A DNA stretch of 64,000 nucleotides from Solihabitans fulvus (GCF_008386585.1 NZ_VUOB01000010.1:352722-416721); one strand, 5' to 3'. Positions 52,088-61,158 are shown, counted from the stretch's first letter. The notes: generated from the sequence alone by a model not told the origin. Translations and numbers: made by a program.

Positions 52088-52948
52088 TCAGGCCTTCGGT
52101 AACAGCCGGGGCGACGGTGTTGCGGTGCGGCCTAAGCGGGCAATCGCCTGGTTGGCGTGCCCGTGCGGCACCCGCCAGCGCAGCGGCCCCGGAATCAGCA
52201 GCGCGGCCGAGCGCAGCGCCCTGAGCATGCCGGTGGCGACGTCCGGGGAGTAGGCGCGGTGGCCGTGCAGCTCGATCGCCCAGTCCGGCAGCAGCGCGTA
52301 GGCCAGCTCGCCGACCAGCGACTGGTACACCGGCAGCCCGGCCCGCAGCGGCCCCTGCAACGGCGGGCGCTGAAGGAACCGGTACACCACCTCGGAGTCC
52401 TCGGTCCTGCGCAGCTCGTGCCGCACGATCCGGAAGTAGTCGGCCAGTTCGCCGGTCGACCCCGGCACGTCGTCGACGTGCAGCCCGACCAGCGTGGCCG
52501 TTTCGCGCTGCTCGGCGAGGTAGCGGTCGGCCTGGGCCGCGGTGAGGGCGAAACCCGCGCGGCGCACCACGGCGAGGAAGCTGGCCACCTCGGCGCAGTG
52601 CACCCACAGCAGCAGGTCCGGTTCGTCGATGCGGAACCGCCTGCCGGTGCGGGGATCCTTGGCACGTAACGACCTGTGCACCGCGCGGACCTTCGCGGCC
52701 GCCGCGCGCGCCTGCGCGGTCGTCCCGTAGGTCGCGAGCCCGACGAAGTTCCCGGTTCGGCTCAACCTGCCGAGCGGGTCCTCGCGGAAGTTGGAGTTCT
52801 GCACGATCGCGGCCACCGCGCGGGGATGCAGCGCCTGGAGGTAGAGGCTGCTGATGCCGCCGAGCCACATGGCCGGATCGGCGTGCAGCTGCCAGGTCAC
52901 CGAGCTCGGGCCGAGGAGCCCCGCGTCGGCCTCCGCTGTCCCGCCCAT
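52088..52948 (-). CDS. MpaB-family oxygenase-like protein (DUF2236)
   Basis: 286 residues, all-helical, matching the MpaB/rubber-oxygenase-like family (MWLGGISSLYLQALHPRAVAAIVQNSNFREDPLGRLSRT; LLLWVHCAEVASFLAV). His residues in these segments could bind haem or metal, but activity is not proven. It follows the LLM oxidoreductase gene by 16 bases on the same strand and is probably co-transcribed. Substrate unknown. Confidence 0.87.
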   Translation of the reverse strand: MGGTAEADAGLLGPSSVTWQLHADPAMWLGGISSLYLQALHPRAVAAIVQNSNFREDPLGRLSRTGNFVGLATYGTTAQARAAAAKVRAVHRSLRAKDPRTGRRFRIDEPDLLLWVHCAEVASFLAVVRRAGFALTAAQADRYLAEQRETATLVGLHVDDVPGSTGELADYFRIVRHELRRTEDSEVVYRFLQRPPLQGPLRAGLPVYQSLVGELAYALLPDWAIELHGHRAYSPDVATGMLRALRSAALLIPGPLRWRVPHGHANQAIARLGRTATPSPRLLPKA

Positions 52949-52964
52949 GTCGTTCGCCTTCCCG

Positions 52965-53993
52965 CTACCCGAGCCACTCCCGCACCTGGGACACCAGACG
53001 CGCCTGGTCCTCGCCGACCGGAACGACGTTGAGCATCGTCACCCCGGCCTCGCGGAACGCCTCGATGCGTTCCCGCACATAGCCTTCCGGCCCGACCAGG
53101 TTGGTCAGCTCGACCAGTTCCGCCGGCACCGCCTTCGCTGCGGCGTCCTTCTGCCCGTTCAGGTACAGATCCTGCACCTCGTCGGCCTCGGCCTGATAGC
53201 CGTAGCGGCAGGCGAGGTCGTGGTAGAAGTTGCGGCCCCTCGCCCCCATGCCGCCGAGGTAGAGCGCCAGCAGCGGCCGGGAGAACTCGCGCAGCTCGGT
53301 GACGTCCTCGCCGACGGCGAGCATGCCGCCCGCGGCGATCTCCAGCGGGCCGAGCTCCGGCGCGCGGGCCGCGCGGCCTGCGGCGAGGGCGTCGCCCCAG
53401 ACCTCGGCGGCCTTCTCCGGCAGGAACATCGCCGGCAGCCAGCCGTCGGCCACCTCGGCGGTCATCCGCACGTTCTTCGCGCCGAGCGAGGCGACCCAGA
53501 TCGGGATGTCGGCGCGCAGCGGGTGGGTGAGCATCTTCAGCGGCTTGCCGAGCCCCAGCCCCTGGTCGGCGGGCAGCGGCAGCTGGTAGATGCCGTCGTT
53601 GGTCAGCGTCTCCCGCCGCCACGCGCGCCGGCAGATGTCGATGACCTCGCGGGTCCGCGCGAGCGGCCGGTCGTAGGGGACGCCGTGCCAGCCCTCGATG
53701 ACCTGCGGCCCCGACGCGCCGAGCCCGAGCATTGCCCGGCCGCCGGACACCGCGTCGAGGCCCGCGGCGGTCTGCGCGATCAACGCCGGTGTGCGGGAGT
53801 AGATCGGCAGGATGCCGGCGCCGATCTGGACGCGCTCGGTCCTTGCCGCGAGATAGCCCATGATCGTCGGGCCGTCGAAGCCGTAGGCCTCCGCGATCCA
53901 CACCGCGTCGAGACCGGCGCGTTCCAGCTCCGCGATCTGGTCGGCCGTCTGCGTCGGGTCGCCCGCGTACTGCATCGGCATGCTCAACCGCAC
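52965..53993 (-). CDS. LLM-class F420-dependent oxidoreductase
   Basis: 342 residues, luciferase-like TIM barrel. DAVWIAEAYGFDGPTIMGYLAART, QIGAGILPIYSRTPALIAQTAAGLDAVSGGRAMLGLGASGPQVIEGWHG and DIPIWVASLGAKN are typical of F420-binding members. The start is GTG 53993, which has AGGAGG seven bases upstream; a longer open frame reaching 54590 is not supported. It is divergent from a MerR gene and followed by an MpaB-type gene, so the three may form one redox-response unit. Confidence 0.9.
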   Translation of the reverse strand: MRLSMPMQYAGDPTQTADQIAELERAGLDAVWIAEAYGFDGPTIMGYLAARTERVQIGAGILPIYSRTPALIAQTAAGLDAVSGGRAMLGLGASGPQVIEGWHGVPYDRPLARTREVIDICRRAWRRETLTNDGIYQLPLPADQGLGLGKPLKMLTHPLRADIPIWVASLGAKNVRMTAEVADGWLPAMFLPEKAAEVWGDALAAGRAARAPELGPLEIAAGGMLAVGEDVTELREFSRPLLALYLGGMGARGRNFYHDLACRYGYQAEADEVQDLYLNGQKDAAAKAVPAELVELTNLVGPEGYVRERIEAFREAGVTMLNVVPVGEDQARLVSQVREWLG

Positions 53994-54037
53994 CGAAGGT
54001 CCTCCTCGCGCCAGGTGAGGAATCCATCGTGACACCG

Positions 54038-54065
54038 TTGATGTCGCATCGGCAATGGTTAATGT
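54038..54065 (+). promoter_or_regulatory. Promoter and dyad of the MerR gene
   Basis: TTGATG (54038) and TAATGT (54060-54065) with a 16-bp spacer; CCGTTG and CAATGG (5 of 6 complementary) flank the -35 to -10 region as a dyad. The -10 ends six bases before the ATG. Confidence 0.5.
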
Positions 54066-54071
54066 GGGTAC

Positions 54072-54785
54072 ATGGTCGCCGCCGTCGAGGAGCCGCTCAC
54101 CGTCGACGAGTTGGCCGCGCGCACCGGAACCACCGTGCGAACCGTGCGGTTCTACACGAGCCGGGGCCTGCTGCCGCCGCCTCGCCTGCGCGGCAGGGTC
54201 GGGCTGTACGGGCCGGAGCACGTCGGCAGGCTCGAACTGATCCGCCACCTCCAGGGGCTCGGCTTCACGCTGGCCGCCATCGAGGCGCAGCTGGCCAGGA
54301 TCCCGGCCGACACGACCGCGGCGGAGCTGGCGCTGCGCAGCGCGCTGTTCGCGCCGTGGCTGCCCGACCGCCCGGAACGGCTCGACCGAGCCGAGCTGGA
54401 CCGGCGCGCCGGCCGCCGCCTGGACGAGGCCGAGGTGGCCCTGCTCGGGGAACTCGGCGTCCTCGCCGACGTCGGTCCCGAGCAGGTCGAGCTGGCCAGC
54501 GCCGCCATGCTGTCGGTCGGCCTGCGCATGCTCGCGCTTCCGCTGCGCCGGGAGAGCCTGCTGCGCGCGCGAGACATCGTGGCTCGGCACACCTCGGTGC
54601 TCGCCGAGGAGCTGCGCGAGCTGTTCGACCAGGAGGTGCTGCGGCCCTACCGCGAACGCGACCGGTCAACCGAACAGGTCAGGGACGTGCTCGAGCGGCT
54701 CCGCCCGCTGACGATCCAGGCGCTGGTGACGGCGTTCCAACAGGCCATGGACAGGTCGATCCGGGACTCGCTGCCCACCGACTGA
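54072..54785 (+). CDS. MerR-family regulator
   Basis: 237 residues. The N-terminal winged helix is LTVDELAARTGTTVRTVRFYTSRGLLPPPRLRGRVGLYG. The long C-terminal helical domain (about 85-235) has no metal Cys pattern and no TipAS similarity, so it probably senses an organic signal. It is divergent from the LLM/MpaB pair, the likely target. ATG 54072 coincides with the predicted transcription start (leaderless). Confidence 0.88.
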   Translation: MVAAVEEPLTVDELAARTGTTVRTVRFYTSRGLLPPPRLRGRVGLYGPEHVGRLELIRHLQGLGFTLAAIEAQLARIPADTTAAELALRSALFAPWLPDRPERLDRAELDRRAGRRLDEAEVALLGELGVLADVGPEQVELASAAMLSVGLRMLALPLRRESLLRARDIVARHTSVLAEELRELFDQEVLRPYRERDRSTEQVRDVLERLRPLTIQALVTAFQQAMDRSIRDSLPTD

Positions 54786-54842
54786 CCGGCCGACCGGGCC
54801 GCCGGGTGAACCGCGCGGACGTCGCCGGGGGACCATTGCCGC

Positions 54843-55589
54843 GTGTCCCCCTCCGCAGACCGCCCGTTGGGCATGGCCGGCATGGCCGCGCTGACTCGCC
54901 GTTTTCCCCGCCGCGGCAGGGGATTCTGGTTCGGGGTTGCGATCGACCTGCTCTGGCCGTTTCTCGTCCTGTTCACCAGGTTCCGGCTGCGCGGCGGCGA
55001 GCACGTGCCGGCCGACGGCGGCATGGTGCTGGCCAGCAACCACCTGTCCTTCGCCGACCCGGTCACGGTGACCGCGTTCGCCCTCGCGCATCGGCGCGTG
55101 CCGCGCTACCTGGCCAGGGCCGACCTCTGGACGATGCCGGTGGTCGGGCGCGTGATGAAGGACGGCCGGCACATCCCGGTGCACCGGGGAACCAGGCAGG
55201 CGAGCGACGCCTACCGCGACGCCGTGTCGGCCGTGCGCGACGGCGAGTGCGTGATCATCTTCCCCGAGGCCACCTTCTCCACGGACCCGGCGAACTGGCC
55301 GTCGCGCGGCATGAACGGCGCGGCCAGGATCGCGCTGGTCAGCGGCGCGCCCGTGGTTCCGGTGGCCAACTGGGGCACGCACGAGTTCCTGCCGCGCCGC
55401 GCGCGGTTCCCGAAGTTGTTGCCGCGCAGGACGATCGACCTCGTCGCGGGCCCGCCCGTCGACCTGTCCGACCTCGTCGGCGGACCGCTGACCAAGACCG
55501 TCCTCGACGAGGCGACCGCGCGGATCATGGCCGCCATCACCGCCCTGCTCGCCGAGGTCAGGGGCGAACCGGCGCCAGTGGTGTCCTAG
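54843..55589 (+). CDS. 1-acyl-glycerol-3-phosphate acyltransferase-like protein
   Basis: 248 residues, PlsC-type membrane-associated acyltransferase. Motif I SNHLSFADP (H-x4-D), motif II near IPVHRG, motif III FPEATFS and motif IV APVVPVANWG are intact. It transfers an acyl chain in phospholipid or related lipid synthesis; acceptor not certain. Start GTG 54843, 57 bases after the MerR gene. Confidence 0.9.
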   Translation: MSPSADRPLGMAGMAALTRRFPRRGRGFWFGVAIDLLWPFLVLFTRFRLRGGEHVPADGGMVLASNHLSFADPVTVTAFALAHRRVPRYLARADLWTMPVVGRVMKDGRHIPVHRGTRQASDAYRDAVSAVRDGECVIIFPEATFSTDPANWPSRGMNGAARIALVSGAPVVPVANWGTHEFLPRRARFPKLLPRRTIDLVAGPPVDLSDLVGGPLTKTVLDEATARIMAAITALLAEVRGEPAPVVS

Positions 55590-55680
55590 GAGCTCTTGGA
55601 GCTCTGATCCGTGCGGCGCAATCCAGCGATTCGCGCGACTGCTCGCCACCAAGGGTGGTGAACAGTCGTACCCTGAGTAC

Positions 55681-56433
55681 GTGACCCGTCCCCCAGTCAG
55701 TCGACTGGCTGAGACCTTCGTCGAGCTGGCCGACACGTTGGTCGATGACTTCGACCTCATCGACTTTCTGCACCTGCTCGCCGCGCGCAGCGTCGAGCTG
55801 CTGAAGGTGGACGCCGCCGGCCTGCTGCTGGTCGACCACCAGGGTCAACTCCGGGTCATCGCGGCCTCCACCGAACAGGCCCGCATGGTCGAGCTCTTCG
55901 AGCTACAGAACGACGAGGGGCCGTGCCTTGAGTGCTACCGCACCGGGGCCGCGGTGACCGTGCCAGACCTCAGCGCCGCCGCGCCGCGCTGGCCGCGCTT
56001 CGCCCTCGCCGCGCGGGAGGCGGGCTTCGCCGCCGTGCACGCGCTGCCGATGCGGCTGCGCGACGAGGTCATCGGGGCGCTCAACCTGTTCCACACCAAG
56101 CCGGGGGCGCTCGACCGCAGCGCGGCGGACGTCGGCCAGGCCATGGCCGACGTGGCCACCATCGGGCTGCTCCAGGAGCGGTCGGTGCGCCGGCAGGAGA
56201 CGCTGGCCGAACAGCTCCAGGGCGCGCTGAACAGCCGGGTGCTGATCGAGCAGGCCAAGGGCGTGCTCGCGGAACGCCTCAGGGTCGACATGGCGCAGGC
56301 GTTCAACGCGCTGCGCGGCTACGCGCGGCACCACAACGCGCTGCTCCTCACCATCGCGGGAACCGTCGTCTCCGGGCCGCTCAGCGAGGAGGCCATCGAC
56401 CAGCTGCGGGCGTTCGCGCGCCGATCCGCCTGA
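55681..56433 (+). CDS. GAF-ANTAR regulator
   Basis: 250 residues. A GAF sensor domain (about 15-165: VDAAGLLLVDHQGQLRVIAAST; GPCLECYRTGAAVTVPDL) is joined to a C-terminal ANTAR RNA-binding domain (about 175-240: LNSRVLIEQAKGVLAERLRVDMAQAFNALRGYAR). ANTAR proteins act by binding nascent RNA and preventing termination. The GTG start lies six bases after TACCCT (55669-55674), a leaderless promoter. Its signal is unknown. Confidence 0.92.
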   Translation: MTRPPVSRLAETFVELADTLVDDFDLIDFLHLLAARSVELLKVDAAGLLLVDHQGQLRVIAASTEQARMVELFELQNDEGPCLECYRTGAAVTVPDLSAAAPRWPRFALAAREAGFAAVHALPMRLRDEVIGALNLFHTKPGALDRSAADVGQAMADVATIGLLQERSVRRQETLAEQLQGALNSRVLIEQAKGVLAERLRVDMAQAFNALRGYARHHNALLLTIAGTVVSGPLSEEAIDQLRAFARRSA

Positions 56434-56474
56434 TCGGCCCCGCACGTGCCAGCGAATGGTGCTTCGATGGACGC

Positions 56475-56885
56475 ATGGATCTTGACGCTGCACGCGAGGT
56501 AGTCCGGACACAGCACCGCGCGGTGCTCGCCACGATGCGGTCGGACGGCACGCCACAGATGTCCCCGGTCCTCGCCGCCGTCGACGACTCCGGCGCGATC
56601 ATCGTGAGCACCAGGGAGACCGCCTACAAGGTGCGGCAGCTCCGGGCGGACCCGCGTGCGTGGCTGTGCGTGCTGCCGGACCAGTTCTTCGGGCACTGGA
56701 TCCAGGTCGAGGGCGCGGTCGAGATCGTGCCGCTGCCCGAGGCCATGGACGGGCTCGTGGCCTACTACCGCCAGATCTCCGGCGAGCACCCCGACTGGGC
56801 CGACTACCGGGCGTCCATGATCGCCGAACAGCGGGTGCTGCTGCGCATCGACCCGCACCGCGCAGGCCCGGATCGCAGCGGCTGA
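56475..56885 (+). CDS. PPOX-class F420-dependent protein
   Basis: 136 residues with the split-barrel flavin/F420-binding fold: QHRAVLATMRSDGTPQMSPVLAAV, STRETAYKVRQLRADPRAWLCVL and WIQVEGAVEIV. Such proteins reduce small molecules with F420H2. Start ATG 56475, 41 bases after the GAF-ANTAR gene. Substrate unknown. It converges with the whiB gene with only seven bases between stops. Confidence 0.87.
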   Translation: MDLDAAREVVRTQHRAVLATMRSDGTPQMSPVLAAVDDSGAIIVSTRETAYKVRQLRADPRAWLCVLPDQFFGHWIQVEGAVEIVPLPEAMDGLVAYYRQISGEHPDWADYRASMIAEQRVLLRIDPHRAGPDRSG

Positions 56886-56892
56886 CGCGCCG

Positions 56893-57291
56893 TCAACACA
56901 GCCGCAGGTGCCGCCCGCTCGGCCGCCTCGCGGCGCGATCCGGCTCGGCGTCCTGCTGTGGCGGGACGGCCCGCAGCGACGACGCGGTGTCCGGCTGTTC
57001 GGCGGGGGCGGGCCGGTGCCGCTGGGCCACGCTGAGGATCGAGTCCCGCTCAACGGGCGTGAGACCGCCCCAGATGCCGTAGGGCTCCTGTGTTTCCAGG
57101 GCGTGCCGGCGGCACTGCTCGAGCACGGGACAGACCCGGCAGATCGCCTTGGCCTTGGCCGCCCTGCGGGCGCGGGCGATGCCACGCTCCCCCTCCGGGT
57201 CGTAGAACACCGCGCTGTCCGTTCCTCGGCACGCGCCCCTGAGCTGCCACATCGACGTCGACGCTCTCGTGCGCTGTCGGGTGTCGGCCAC
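56893..57291 (-). CDS. WhiB-family iron-sulphur regulator, WhiB3-like
   Basis: 132 residues. Four Cys at 21, 51, 54 and 60 (C-x29-C-x2-C-x5-C) bind a 4Fe-4S cluster, and the GIWGG turn (PYGIWGGLTP) is intact. WQLRGACRGTDSAVFYDPEGERG matches WhiB3 more closely than WhiB1 or WhiB2. WhiB3 acts with the main sigma factor in redox and lipid control. The C-terminal tail is basic and ends RRPSGRHLRLC. GTG 57291 is preceded by GGAGG. Confidence 0.9.
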   Translation of the reverse strand: MADTRQRTRASTSMWQLRGACRGTDSAVFYDPEGERGIARARRAAKAKAICRVCPVLEQCRRHALETQEPYGIWGGLTPVERDSILSVAQRHRPAPAEQPDTASSLRAVPPQQDAEPDRAARRPSGRHLRLC

Positions 57292-57727
57292 GGTCTACTC
57301 CTCCCTGGGAGATCCTTCGACAAGCTGTCAGTTGGTCGAACCGGCGCGGAGCAGCGGACGACCCGCCAGCACGGTGCGGCGATCGAGCGACGCTGGTCGA
57401 CCACGGCAGAAAGCGAGAGCCCACGCCAGAACCGTTCGAGGCAAGGCGAGTTCGCTCGTGCTGCGCGCTACGGCCGGCAGCCGCTGACATCGGCATCACC
57501 GCTCCCGGTCGCGCGCGCGACGAACGTGCCGCCGGGGTCCGGAGCGGTCACCACCAAGGCTTACACACAGTGTTGACCTGGTAGCGGTCTCAGCATAACC
57601 ACGATCACCGTGCGGGAATCCCCTCAGCGGGCCAACACCTCGCCACCGATTGCGTCCCTGCGGCGCGCCGGGCGTCGTGTCGTCGCGTCATTCGACTAAA
57701 CCCACTGATCAGCGAAAGGATGCGGCG
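57292..57727. other. Divergent regulatory region between whiB and a GAF-ANTAR gene, 436 bp
   Basis: No gene is seen. The space before whiB is long, as is common for whiB genes with complex leaders. TTGACC at 57573 with weak -10 matches near 57595 may start the GAF-ANTAR transcript. Confidence 0.5.
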
Positions 57728-58477
57728 GTGAGCACCAGGCGGCTTACCCACGTGTGGGGATGGATAGCCACATACGCCGCCGACCATCGCCAGTCGGTGA
57801 CTCCGCAGACGGTGTGTGCCGCGTCCGTCGAGCGACTGGGCGTGACCGGCACCAGCGTCGCCGTCGGGTCCGGGGCCATCCAGGGTGAGCTGCTCTACTC
57901 GACCGACGAGGTCAGCCGTCAACTCCAGGACCTGCACTTCATGCTCGGCGAGGGGCCGGTCGTCGACGCGGTGCGGGGCGGCCTGCCCGTGTTCGCACCC
58001 GACCTGTCCGCCACGGCCAGCGGCGCGGCGTGGCCGCTGTTCGCCGGGGCGGCGATCGAGCTTGGCGCGCTGGCGATGTTCGTGCTGCCGCTGCGGATCG
58101 GCGCGATCCAGCCGGCGATCTTCTCGCTGTACCGGGATGCGGCGGGTTCGCTCAGCCCGGAGCAGATGGCCGACGCGGCGGTCTTCGCCGACATCGCGCT
58201 CCAGCTGATCCTGGACACCAGGGGCGGCGTCTCGGCCGGCGGGAGCCTCCGCCAGAAACACGCCGAGCCGATGGGCCGGGCGGAGGTGCACCAGGCGACC
58301 GGGATGGTGTCCGTGCAGCTCGGCGTCGACATGGAGCAGTCACTGGTGCGGCTGCGTGCCTACGCCTTCGCCAACCAACTGCCGCTCGCCGACGTCGTCC
58401 GGGACGTGGTGGCGCGCCGGCTGCGGTTCGACGCCGACAACGTCGACAACCCGGACGACGATCCTCGGACGGCGTGA
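57728..58477 (+). CDS. GAF-ANTAR regulator, second copy type
   Basis: 249 residues. A GAF domain (about 20-165: VCAASVERLGVTGTSVAVGSG; LGEGPVVDAVRGGLPVFAPDLS) is followed by an ANTAR domain (about 185-235: AEVHQATGMVSVQLGVDMEQSLVRLRAYAFANQLPLADVVRDVV). It has only weak similarity to the protein at 55681, so it is not a recent duplicate. GTG 57728 has AAAGGA eight bases upstream. RNA targets unknown. Confidence 0.9.
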   Translation: MSTRRLTHVWGWIATYAADHRQSVTPQTVCAASVERLGVTGTSVAVGSGAIQGELLYSTDEVSRQLQDLHFMLGEGPVVDAVRGGLPVFAPDLSATASGAAWPLFAGAAIELGALAMFVLPLRIGAIQPAIFSLYRDAAGSLSPEQMADAAVFADIALQLILDTRGGVSAGGSLRQKHAEPMGRAEVHQATGMVSVQLGVDMEQSLVRLRAYAFANQLPLADVVRDVVARRLRFDADNVDNPDDDPRTA

Positions 58478-58501
58478 GACCGGACGGCGCTCGCGTCGTG
58501 G

Positions 58502-59596
58502 TCAGGTCGCGTTGGGGCTGAACAGGAAGCGCCCGGCGAGATCGGCGGGAGCCGTGGCCAACACCCGTCCCGGCCGCCCGTCCAGCGACGTCACCGCGAA
58601 CCGCGTCCCGCCTGCCGAGGTCGTCGCGACGATCAGGTGCTGGTCGTCGTACCAGCCGTAACAAGGCCCGAGCCCGGCCGGCAGCGTGGTCACGACGGCG
58701 CCGGTCGCCAGGTCGACGACCGTGTCGCGGCCCTCGGTGTCGGTGGCCGCCAGCCGACCCGACGGGGACACCGGGTCCGCCGCGGTCGTGGCGAGCCCGC
58801 CGGAGGACGCGATCGCGCGCGTCGGCACCCCGTCGAGGTCGTAGAAGCGCAGGTCGTGGCTCGCGTCGGTGGCGACAACGCCGTCCCCGGCCCAGCGGAA
58901 CTCCTGCTCGGCGGCGGACAGCCCGGCCGGCTCGCCGGCCGCGTCGACGGCCCGGACGGCCCCAGAGGCGGCGTCGACGACGGCGAACCCGGTGCGCGCG
59001 CCGTGCCCGCCCTGGCCGGTGGCCGCGTAGACGGTCACGAGCACCCGGCGGCCGTCCCGCGACCACTGCGGCGCGCTGGCCGGTCCCGGCAGGTTCACGT
59101 GCGTGGTCTGCCGGTCGGGGTTGCGGAGGTTGAGCAGGTAGCCGGGATCCTCCCGCCCGAGGAACGCGATCGCGCGGCCGGCCGGGGAGACCGCTGCGGC
59201 CGCCCAGTCGGTCCTGACGAACTCGCGCTGGCCCTCGGTGCGCACGTAGGCCACCCGGCCGCTCGGGGTGTCGGCCGACACGGTGTAGGCGGACAGCGCG
59301 ACGGGACCGTCGGCGACCGCGTCCACGCCGAGCGCCGAGGAAGGTCCAGCCGAGGCAGCGGGCTGCGCCACCGGACCGGCGGAACGACCGGGCAGCGCGG
59401 CGAACACCACCACCGCGACGGCCACGGTCGCCAGCGCCACCGAGGTCGCGGACGCGGCCCGCACCCGCCGCCGCGCCGCCCCCGCCAACGCGGTGTCGGC
59501 CAAGACGGCGGCGGCCGGCCCGGGTCGCTCGCCGGCCTCGCCGGCCTCGTCGGCCAGGTCGCGCAACGCCCGCCGCAACTCCCGCTCCAGCGTCAC
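58502..59596 (-). CDS. Membrane protein with TolB-like beta-propeller, coupled to a sigma factor
   Basis: 364 residues. A cytosolic N-terminal part (ERELRRALRDLADEAGE) of about 45 residues, one membrane helix (about 50-70) and an extracytoplasmic domain of about 260 residues with WD/TolB-like blade motifs (ADPVSPSGRLAATDTEGRDTVVDLATG). Its GTG overlaps the stop of the sigma-factor gene. Position and topology suggest an anti-sigma or co-sensor role for the SigE-family factor, though no classical anti-sigma domain is clear. Confidence 0.75.
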   Translation of the reverse strand: MTLERELRRALRDLADEAGEAGERPGPAAAVLADTALAGAARRRVRAASATSVALATVAVAVVVFAALPGRSAGPVAQPAASAGPSSALGVDAVADGPVALSAYTVSADTPSGRVAYVRTEGQREFVRTDWAAAAVSPAGRAIAFLGREDPGYLLNLRNPDRQTTHVNLPGPASAPQWSRDGRRVLVTVYAATGQGGHGARTGFAVVDAASGAVRAVDAAGEPAGLSAAEQEFRWAGDGVVATDASHDLRFYDLDGVPTRAIASSGGLATTAADPVSPSGRLAATDTEGRDTVVDLATGAVVTTLPAGLGPCYGWYDDQHLIVATTSAGGTRFAVTSLDGRPGRVLATAPADLAGRFLFSPNAT

Positions 59597-60117
59597 CGCG
59601 ACACCCCGCCGACCCCGGCCTCCGCGCCAGCCAGCTCGAGTTCCGGCGCGATCTGGCGCAGCTTGGCCAGCGCACGGTGCGTCGTGCTCCGCACCGTGCC
59701 GATCGAGACACCGAGCACGTCGGCGACGCGGCTCTCCGGCAGGTCCTCGAAGTAGCGCAGCGCCAACACCGCGCGCTGCCTCGGCGCGAGCCGGTCGAAG
59801 GCGGCGCGGATCACCACGCGGGTGTCCGTGTCGTGGCTGTGGTCGGCCGCGCTGACGTCCGGCACCTCAGCCGAACTCCACTCGGTGAGGATGCGGCGGC
59901 GACGCCACACGTTGACCTGCTCCCGGTACATGACCCGGCGGACGTAGGCGTCCGGCTCGCGGATGTGCCGCCAGCGCGCGGCGGTCTTGAGCAGGGCGTT
60001 CTGCACCAGGTCCTCGGCGCGGTGCCGGTCGCCGGTGAGCAGGTGGGCGGTGCGGAACAGCGCGGCGGAGCGCGCCGCGACGAACTCGCGGAACGCGGCC
60101 TCCTCCGCTGCCCTCAC
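59593..60117 (-). CDS. SigE-family RNA polymerase sigma factor
   Basis: 174 residues, typical of the actinobacterial SigE-family ECF group. Region 2: EFVAARSAALFRTAHLLTGDRHRAEDLVQNALLKTAARW; region 4: LAPRQRAVLALRYFEDLPESRVADVLGVSIGTVRSTTHRALAKL. It is translationally coupled (GTGA) to a membrane beta-propeller protein, its presumed regulator. Confidence 0.93.
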   Translation of the reverse strand: MRAAEEAAFREFVAARSAALFRTAHLLTGDRHRAEDLVQNALLKTAARWRHIREPDAYVRRVMYREQVNVWRRRRILTEWSSAEVPDVSAADHSHDTDTRVVIRAAFDRLAPRQRAVLALRYFEDLPESRVADVLGVSIGTVRSTTHRALAKLRQIAPELELAGAEAGVGGVSR

Positions 60118-60210
60118 GCGGTCCCCCCGTCCTTGCGATGTCCATGGGTAAGGACGCGCGGGGAGCTGCCGCGTTCGGCGCGGTGCGGTTGCTCACAGCA
60201 CGCCTGGCCA

Positions 60211-61158
60211 TCACAGCCGCAGCCCTGCGGTCGCGGCGCGATGGTCGCTGCCCCTGGTGTGCAGGGTGCCGGCGTCCGTCGCGGTGAGACCGCGGTAGAG
60301 CACGTGATCCGGTCGGGTCAAGGGAAACGCGGCCGGCCAGGTGAACCCGAGCCCGGATCCGGCCTCATTCTGGGCCTCCTGCAGGGAAGGCATGGCGCGA
60401 CCAAGCGCTCGGTCGGTCGACGCCGTGTTCAAGTCACCGAGCACCAACACCTTCGACGCCGGATCGGCGTTCACGGCGGCGGCTAGCGCGCGCAGGGTCC
60501 CGTCGCGCTCGCCGGTCGACCCGAGCCGAATCGACCCGAGGTGGGCGACGTAGACGACGAGTTCCCCTTGTGGGGTCCGCACGGTGGCGCGCAACGCCCT
60601 GGTCCAGCCGAGGCCGAGATCCACGGGCCGGGAGTCCAGGATCGGGTACCGGGACCAGAGCCCCACAGTGCCCATCGTGACGTGCAGCGGGTAGGCGTCG
60701 TCCAACGCCGGCAACAGCCGTTCGCGCGCGGTGTAGGCGATCTCCTGGAGCCCGACGACATCGGCGTCGGCCTTGATCAGATCGGCGGCGGTCGCCTCGG
60801 GTTCGGTGTTGCCAGCGAACACGTTCTGCGAGACCACGCGCAGGTCCGCCGAGCCGCCCGCGGGTCCGCGCACCAGCGCGGGCCCGAACATCGCGCCCCA
60901 CACGAGCACGGGCACGAGCAGCGCGACCGCGCCGACCCGCGACCGCCGGACCAACGCGAGGACGCCGAGCACCGGCACCCCGAGGCCGAGCCACGGCAGG
61001 AAGCTGTCGATCGCCGTGCCGAGCCCGCCGACGTCCGGCACGAGCTGGTGCGCGCCGAGCAGCAGTCCCAACAGCACCGCACACCCGGCGAGCACCGGCA
61101 CTCGCCGCCGCGCCCTGGGTGGCGGGGCCGGCCTGGTCAGCTGCTCAGTCACGGTCAC
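60211..61158 (-). CDS. Membrane-bound endonuclease/exonuclease/phosphatase-family protein
   Basis: 315 residues. Three N-terminal membrane helices (about 25-100) precede an EEP domain with VVSQNVFAGN (Asn), LQEIAYTAR (Glu), VLGDLNTAS (Asp, Asn), RPDHVLYR and the final SDHRAATAGL (Asp, His). The catalytic set is complete, so phosphodiesterase or phosphatase activity outside the membrane is likely; substrate could be DNA, lipid or inositol phosphate. The start is GTG 61158; ATG-like codons upstream would add a few residues. Confidence 0.87.
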   Translation of the reverse strand: MTVTEQLTRPAPPPRARRRVPVLAGCAVLLGLLLGAHQLVPDVGGLGTAIDSFLPWLGLGVPVLGVLALVRRSRVGAVALLVPVLVWGAMFGPALVRGPAGGSADLRVVSQNVFAGNTEPEATAADLIKADADVVGLQEIAYTARERLLPALDDAYPLHVTMGTVGLWSRYPILDSRPVDLGLGWTRALRATVRTPQGELVVYVAHLGSIRLGSTGERDGTLRALAAAVNADPASKVLVLGDLNTASTDRALGRAMPSLQEAQNEAGSGLGFTWPAAFPLTRPDHVLYRGLTATDAGTLHTRGSDHRAATAGLRL

